A DNA stretch of 9,110 bases from an uncultured Chloroflexota bacterium. GTDB lineage: Bacteria > Chloroflexota > Chloroflexia > Chloroflexales > Roseiflexaceae. This document shows, one piece after another, positions 5,935-9,110 of the stretch; the first letter of the stretch is position 1, and each line of letters opens with the position of its first letter. The translations under genes and the position numbers were made by a program. Where the stretch lies: positions 1 to 9,110 of the forward strand of contig CALFIC010000013.1 in NCBI GenBank assembly GCA_937876225.1, written 5' to 3'. The notes under the pieces are model-generated. The model saw only the letters and a program-made list of their open reading frames with translations, had not been told where the DNA came from and ran no database searches.

Positions 5935-6786
5935 CTATTGTTCCGGGCGGTACCCCACCGCCGCATGCATGCGCTTCATGACTGCCACCCCAATATAAAA
6001 CGACGCCAAACTACAAAACAATACCCCCACGAGACACACGAGCACGCGACCCATTTTTTGGCGACCGTCGACTTCTATAAAACGTTCAGGCGGAAACGAC
6101 TGTGCAGGGGTTGCACCATTCCGCCACGTAATCGCCGTAATTGGGCTATTGGGTAACCGCTCAAACAGATTTGCCACCGTCGCCAAGGCCGGCAAACTGG
6201 TATCGCTGACCGGTTGGACCCGAATCAACCATGCCCCGGGCATTTCAACCCGGCCATTAGCATAGACCACCATCGGGGCGTAGGTAGGAAGTTGATTGAG
6301 TACGGCTAATTCCCACCCTGATGCACAATTTGCACAGGTCAATTGTACAAAGCGATGGGAGCCACCTGCATCCGCAGGATTGTTGATGACGATGTGACCA
6401 CCGACACGCTCCCCGAGCATAAATGGCATCACTGGGTTAGGGATATATGCCGTTGCGGTGGGGGCGGGGGTCGCCGTCGCAGCCCCACTAAAAATAAGTA
6501 AATTTCGATTGTTGGTTGGCAACATCAGCTGTTGTACGACCAACGGCAAAGGAGATGCATCGATTACCATCGCCTGTACCGTCAGTGGCAATTCCCATGT
6601 TTCATGCACACTCGTCGCCATCCCGAGATCAACCACCAGCGTACGGGTATCATCGGCACCAATCACCACCAAAGCCGCTTGGGGTACGATGAGTGGGTCA
6701 GAGTCTGTCGCATGAGTAGACGAAATCCCCCATTGTACTGCGATAAATACGGCACAGACTATAACAAAACAACGTATATACCGCAT
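5935..6786 (-). CDS. unrecognised secreted protein with C-terminal membrane helix
   Basis: I do not recognise this 283-aa protein. It has an apparent signal peptide (about 1-26, hydrophobic CFVIVCAVFIAVQWG, cleavage near THA) and beta-rich segments. A Thr/Pro/Ala linker (about 101-114, ATATPAPTATA) is followed by a middle domain with a CANC pair (Cys151, Cys154). A transmembrane helix (about 247-270) and a short basic tail of about 14 residues complete it, so most of it should lie outside the cytoplasm, anchored at the C-terminus. The ATG at 6786 overlaps the pyruvate kinase stop as TGATG, which suggests translational coupling. A GTG at 6789 (GTGA overlap) is an equal alternative, with AAAGG 10 nt upstream. 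The exported glycoside hydrolase follows 60 nt downstream of its stop, so a joint envelope role is possible but inferred. Confidence 0.75.
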   Translation of the reverse strand: MRYIRCFVIVCAVFIAVQWGISSTHATDSDPLIVPQAALVVIGADDTRTLVVDLGMATSVHETWELPLTVQAMVIDASPLPLVVQQLMLPTNNRNLLIFSGAATATPAPTATAYIPNPVMPFMLGERVGGHIVINNPADAGGSHRFVQLTCANCASGWELAVLNQLPTYAPMVVYANGRVEMPGAWLIRVQPVSDTSLPALATVANLFERLPNSPITAITWRNGATPAQSFPPERFIEVDGRQKMGRVLVCLVGVLFCSLASFYIGVAVMKRMHAAVGYRPEQ

Positions 6787-8219
6787 CACAATTTCATAAC
6801 CTTTACAAAATTCGTCGCGCCACCCACTGCAATCGGATGACCACCGACCAATACCACTACACTCCCTGCCGGCAAAATTCCTTGGCCAACAATCATCGAC
6901 TGTAGTAATTCCGCCAAATCATCGAGGCGACTCACCGCCCTGGCATGGTACGCCTGCACGCCCCACACTAACGCCAAACGATTCACCGTAGCATATTCGG
7001 GTGACACTGCAATAATCGCCATTTTTGGTCGATGGCGTGACACCAAGCGCGCCGTCAATCCCGACATCGTAAAGGCGATAATCGCCACAGCATTAACCTG
7101 AACCGCAATCGCACAGGCGGCACGGCTCATGGCATCCGCCGTCACATCGGCAGGTCCATGCACCGTTGGTAGTGGGGCGCCACCATTGCCGCTTCGACCG
7201 CTTTGTTCACTTACAACCGCAATCCGGTGCATCATCCGTACCGTCTCAATCGGCCACGCTCCCGTAGCAGTCTCGCCACTCAACATCACCGCATCAGTAC
7301 CATCGATAATCGCATTGGCCACATCACTCGCTTCGGCACGGGTCGGACGTGGGTTGCGAATCATCGAATCAAGCATCTGGGTTGCGGTAATCACCGGCAC
7401 CCCCATAAAGTTGGCCGCCTCGATGATGCGTTTTTGGGCAAGTGGAACCAATTCAGGAGGCATTTCGACACCCAAATCACCGCGGGCCACCATCACACCA
7501 TCACACAATGCGAGGATTGCATCGAGGTCTTCGAGCGCCTCGGGTTTTTCGAGTTTGGCAATCACTCCCACCGTCGCCCCGTGAGACGCAATCGCCGCCC
7601 GGATGAGCTCCATATCAGCGGCGCGACGCACAAACGACAAGGCTACGTAGTCGACTCCTTGGGCCAACCCAAACGCCAAATCTTCACGATCTTTTTCGGT
7701 CAAAGCAGGAATACTCACTGCCACACCGGGCAAATTAATCCCTTGGTTTTGGCGAAGCTCACCTCCTGCGATAACGCGTGTGGTAACCGTATCACCATTT
7801 ACCGCGAGCACACTGAGCTCAATCAAACCATCACTAATCAAAATTCGATCACCCACCGTGACATCTTCCGGCAAATGTTGGTACGTAGTCGATACCCCGT
7901 TGACATCACCAATAATTGGATGGGTTGTGATGGTAAATGTAGCGCCCTGCACCAATTGCACCGCTTGTTCATTCACCAACGCGCCAGTCCGGATTTTTGG
8001 CCCTTGCAAATCCTGCAAAATCGCGACCGATTGATTGTTGCGCAGGGCCGCTGCCCGAATCGCCGTAATCCGTTGGGCGTGGTCGGCATGCGTCCCATGC
8101 GAGAAATTCAAGCGGGCCACATTCATCCCTGCGGCTATCAACGCATCAAGCTGACTGTCAGATTCGCTAGCCGGACCAATCGTCGCCACGATGCGAGTAC
8201 GTCGCACATCATTTTGCAT
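6786..8219 (-). CDS. pyk: pyruvate kinase
   Basis: This enzyme transfers the phosphate of phosphoenolpyruvate to ADP, making pyruvate and ATP at the end of glycolysis in the cytoplasm. The 477-aa protein has the normal bacterial length and order: a barrel domain split by a B domain (about 71-166), then an allosteric C-terminal domain (about 345-477). Signatures are VARLNFSHG (Arg36, Asn38, Ser40) and GPKIRTG (74-80). The catalytic-site segment VIAKLEKPEAL contains Lys222 and Glu224. MVARGDLGVE (with Asp248) and VMLSGETA (311-318) are also present. No extra PEP-utilising C-terminal domain is present. GAAGG (8226-8230) lies 6 nt before the ATG. It starts 15 nt after comEA and overlaps the next gene by one base, so it is translated from a shared message. 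An antisense frame of similar span is spurious. Confidence 0.98.
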   Translation of the reverse strand: MQNDVRRTRIVATIGPASESDSQLDALIAAGMNVARLNFSHGTHADHAQRITAIRAAALRNNQSVAILQDLQGPKIRTGALVNEQAVQLVQGATFTITTHPIIGDVNGVSTTYQHLPEDVTVGDRILISDGLIELSVLAVNGDTVTTRVIAGGELRQNQGINLPGVAVSIPALTEKDREDLAFGLAQGVDYVALSFVRRAADMELIRAAIASHGATVGVIAKLEKPEALEDLDAILALCDGVMVARGDLGVEMPPELVPLAQKRIIEAANFMGVPVITATQMLDSMIRNPRPTRAEASDVANAIIDGTDAVMLSGETATGAWPIETVRMMHRIAVVSEQSGRSGNGGAPLPTVHGPADVTADAMSRAACAIAVQVNAVAIIAFTMSGLTARLVSRHRPKMAIIAVSPEYATVNRLALVWGVQAYHARAVSRLDDLAELLQSMIVGQGILPAGSVVVLVGGHPIAVGGATNFVKVMKL

Positions 8220-8234
8220 AAAAAACCTTCTATC

Positions 8235-8846
8235 CTATGAGTCAAATCGTAATAGCGGTGTCAATTTGGCTTGCATCGCTGGGCCAATCCCTGGTACTTC
8301 CCCCAAATCATCCATGGTTGCAAACGCACCATGCGCCGTGCGGTATTCAACAATCCGTGCTGCCAGCGCTGGTCCAATTCCCGGCAATGACGCTAATTCA
8401 TCCGCACTGGCACGATTGACGGCCACCGTGGTCGGCGCGGATTCCGCCGCGACATGTGTCTGCGGTGCACCAATACTCTGCACCTGAATATGCGCAGCAT
8501 CACTAATATGGGCTGCCAAATTCACCGCGGTATAATCCGCATCTGACCGTAATCCCCCTGCCAACACTACCACATCGGCAACCCGCGCGGTCGGCGCCAC
8601 TTTGTATACGCCTGGTTTATTCACCGCACCACTAATATACACCACAACGTCAGCCACAGCTGTTGCGGTGGCCGGAGATTCGGCCGGTGCATCAGCGGAC
8701 TCTAGTACGACTTGGGTGGGGGTCACTAGCGGCGTCGCTGCATTATTGGCAGGTGCCACAATCTGCCACACAATCAGCATACCACCAAGTGCGATACACC
8801 CCCACGCCGCCCATAACGCAATTTGCTTCGTAATTGTCGCAGTCAT
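8235..8846 (-). CDS. comEA: ComEA-like competence protein (SLBB plus helix-hairpin-helix)
   Basis: ComEA is the membrane-anchored DNA receptor that binds incoming double-stranded DNA during natural transformation. This 203-aa protein has an N-terminal transmembrane anchor (about 9-30) and an Ala/Pro/Thr linker. An SLBB-type domain follows (about 67-124, starting VVVYISGAVNKPGVY). The C-terminus has a paired helix-hairpin-helix DNA-binding region (about 143-198) with LPGIGPALA and VPGIGPAM hairpins. This layout matches Gram-positive-type ComEA. The longest frame begins at 8864, but AAGGAG (8853-8858) sits inside it, 6 nt before the ATG at 8846, so the shorter start is preferred. No comEC or other competence gene is in the window; instead pyruvate kinase follows after 15 nt. 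A general HhH DNA-binding envelope protein is the alternative reading. Confidence 0.9.
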   Translation of the reverse strand: MTATITKQIALWAAWGCIALGGMLIVWQIVAPANNAATPLVTPTQVVLESADAPAESPATATAVADVVVYISGAVNKPGVYKVAPTARVADVVVLAGGLRSDADYTAVNLAAHISDAAHIQVQSIGAPQTHVAAESAPTTVAVNRASADELASLPGIGPALAARIVEYRTAHGAFATMDDLGEVPGIGPAMQAKLTPLLRFDS

Positions 8847-8933
8847 TGCAATCTCCTTTTTCATGCACTCGATATTCGTTGTCTATACCGTTTTGCTGAT
8901 AAAAAAAGGTACGGCGCGACGTGAATAAATAGC

Positions 8934-8966
8934 ACCGCACCGTTGCCGATTATGCAACGATGCGGT
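8934..8966 (-). promoter_or_regulatory. long hairpin between the Lys-rich gene and comEA
   Basis: On the minus-strand RNA, ACCGCATCGTTGC pairs with GCAACGGTGCGGT across a 7-nt loop. The 13-bp stem has a single U-G wobble. On the plus strand the same position is a C-A mismatch, so the structure favours the minus strand. It is followed by GCTATTTATTC, which is only moderately T-rich. It may be a second terminator for the upstream gene or a leader element of comEA. Confidence 0.45.
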
Positions 8967-8990
8967 CGATTGTCTATGGCGCGCGTATCG

Positions 8991-9012
8991 AAAAAACACC
9001 GCTACCGGAGTT
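8991..9012 (-). terminator. intrinsic terminator of the upstream Lys-rich gene
   Basis: Read on the minus strand, 18 nt after the stop at 9031-9033, AACtCCG pairs with CGGtGTT across a GTAG loop, with one U-U mismatch. The stem runs into a stretch of T residues (AAAAAA on the plus strand, 8991-8996). Position and T-run fit rho-independent termination, though the stem is short. Confidence 0.5.
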
Positions 9013-9030
9013 TTCTCGTATAAATACGCA

Positions 9031-9110
9031 TTACTCAGTACGTTTGGCTTTGCTCGTGGCGGCCGGCTTGGCTTTGGTTGTGGCGGCCGGCTTGGCTTTG
9101 GTTGTGGCGG
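9031..9110 (-). CDS. C-terminal tail of a Lys/Ala/Pro/Thr-rich protein (partial)
   Basis: Only the last 25 codons are inside the window. They read as repeats of ATTKAKPA ending ATSKAKRTE and a TAA stop; the start lies beyond base 9110. Such basic, histone-H1-like tails occur on bacterial DNA-binding proteins, including some HU-type proteins and DNA topoisomerase I, where they bind DNA without sequence specificity. I cannot tell which protein this is. It lies upstream of comEA on the same strand, separated by about 185 bases that carry a likely terminator, so comEA is probably transcribed separately. Confidence 0.7.
   Translation of the reverse strand, partial: ATTKAKPAATTKAKPAATSKAKRTE
9037..9108 (-). 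repeat. 24-bp tandem repeat encoding ATTKAKPA
   Basis: Two copies (9061-9084 and 9085-9108) are identical over all 24 bases, and a third (9037-9060) is diverged. Base-for-base identity, including third codon positions, suggests recent duplication by slippage. More copies may lie beyond the window edge. Confidence 0.9.

Noticed and set aside
5387..5981. Plus-strand frames with Val/Arg/Ser or Gly/Thr repeats
   Set aside because: They are by-products of reading the 18-bp repeat of the glycoside hydrolase linker on the other strand.
7203..8240. Plus-strand frame of 345 codons
   Set aside because: It lies antisense to a fully recognisable pyruvate kinase, its protein is rich in His/Arg/Asn with no family resemblance, and no promoter or ribosome site supports it.

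Overview
The window looks like bacterial chromosome, most likely from a Chloroflexota (Chloroflexia-type) organism of moderate GC. I infer this from protein style, not from a marker gene. Secreted proteins carry Thr-rich 'TxT' linkers, a cytoplasm-TM-glucosaminidase protein is present, and a bacterial eIF-2B-like protein sits beside ordinary housekeeping genes. I see no tRNA, rRNA, CRISPR array, insertion sequence or phage gene. Layout: an HtrA-type serine protease (minus strand, 25-1224) is divergent from a plus-strand block. That block holds an eIF-2B/ribose-bisphosphate-isomerase-fold protein (1556-2437), a membrane-anchored glucosaminidase-like protein (2507-3673) and a SOUL heme-binding-family protein (3829-4338). 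This block converges at about 4340-4355 on a minus-strand gene cluster, read from right to left. The cluster runs: the C-terminal tail of an unidentified Lys/Ala/Pro-rich protein (9031-9110, cut by the window edge), a ComEA-like competence protein (8235-8846), pyruvate kinase (6786-8219), an unrecognised secreted/membrane protein (5935-6786) and a secreted clan GH-A glycoside hydrolase with a Thr/Arg/Asp repeat linker (4355-5875). comEA, pyk and the unknown gene are spaced 15 nt and -1 nt apart, and the hydrolase follows within 60 nt, so these four are probably one transcript. The plus-strand genes each appear to have their own promoter. The most informative signals are regulatory or concern family deviation. 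(i) The eIF-2B-like protein has Gly where catalytic isomerases of its fold have Cys, which resembles regulatory eIF2B-alpha more than the enzymes. (ii) The glucosaminidase gene has a near-consensus promoter so close to its ATG that the mRNA should be leaderless. (iii) The SOUL gene leader has an 8-bp all-GC stem plus an 8-9 nt segment complementary to its ribosome-binding region, a possible pseudoknot or switch. (iv) A perfect 13-bp palindrome lies between the putative -35 and -10 of the protease gene. Apart from these, the window is mostly conserved housekeeping and cell-envelope genes. I see no convincing novel defence or mobile system. Several longest reading frames begin upstream of the likely start, because a Shine-Dalgarno sequence sits inside the extension; I give the corrected starts.
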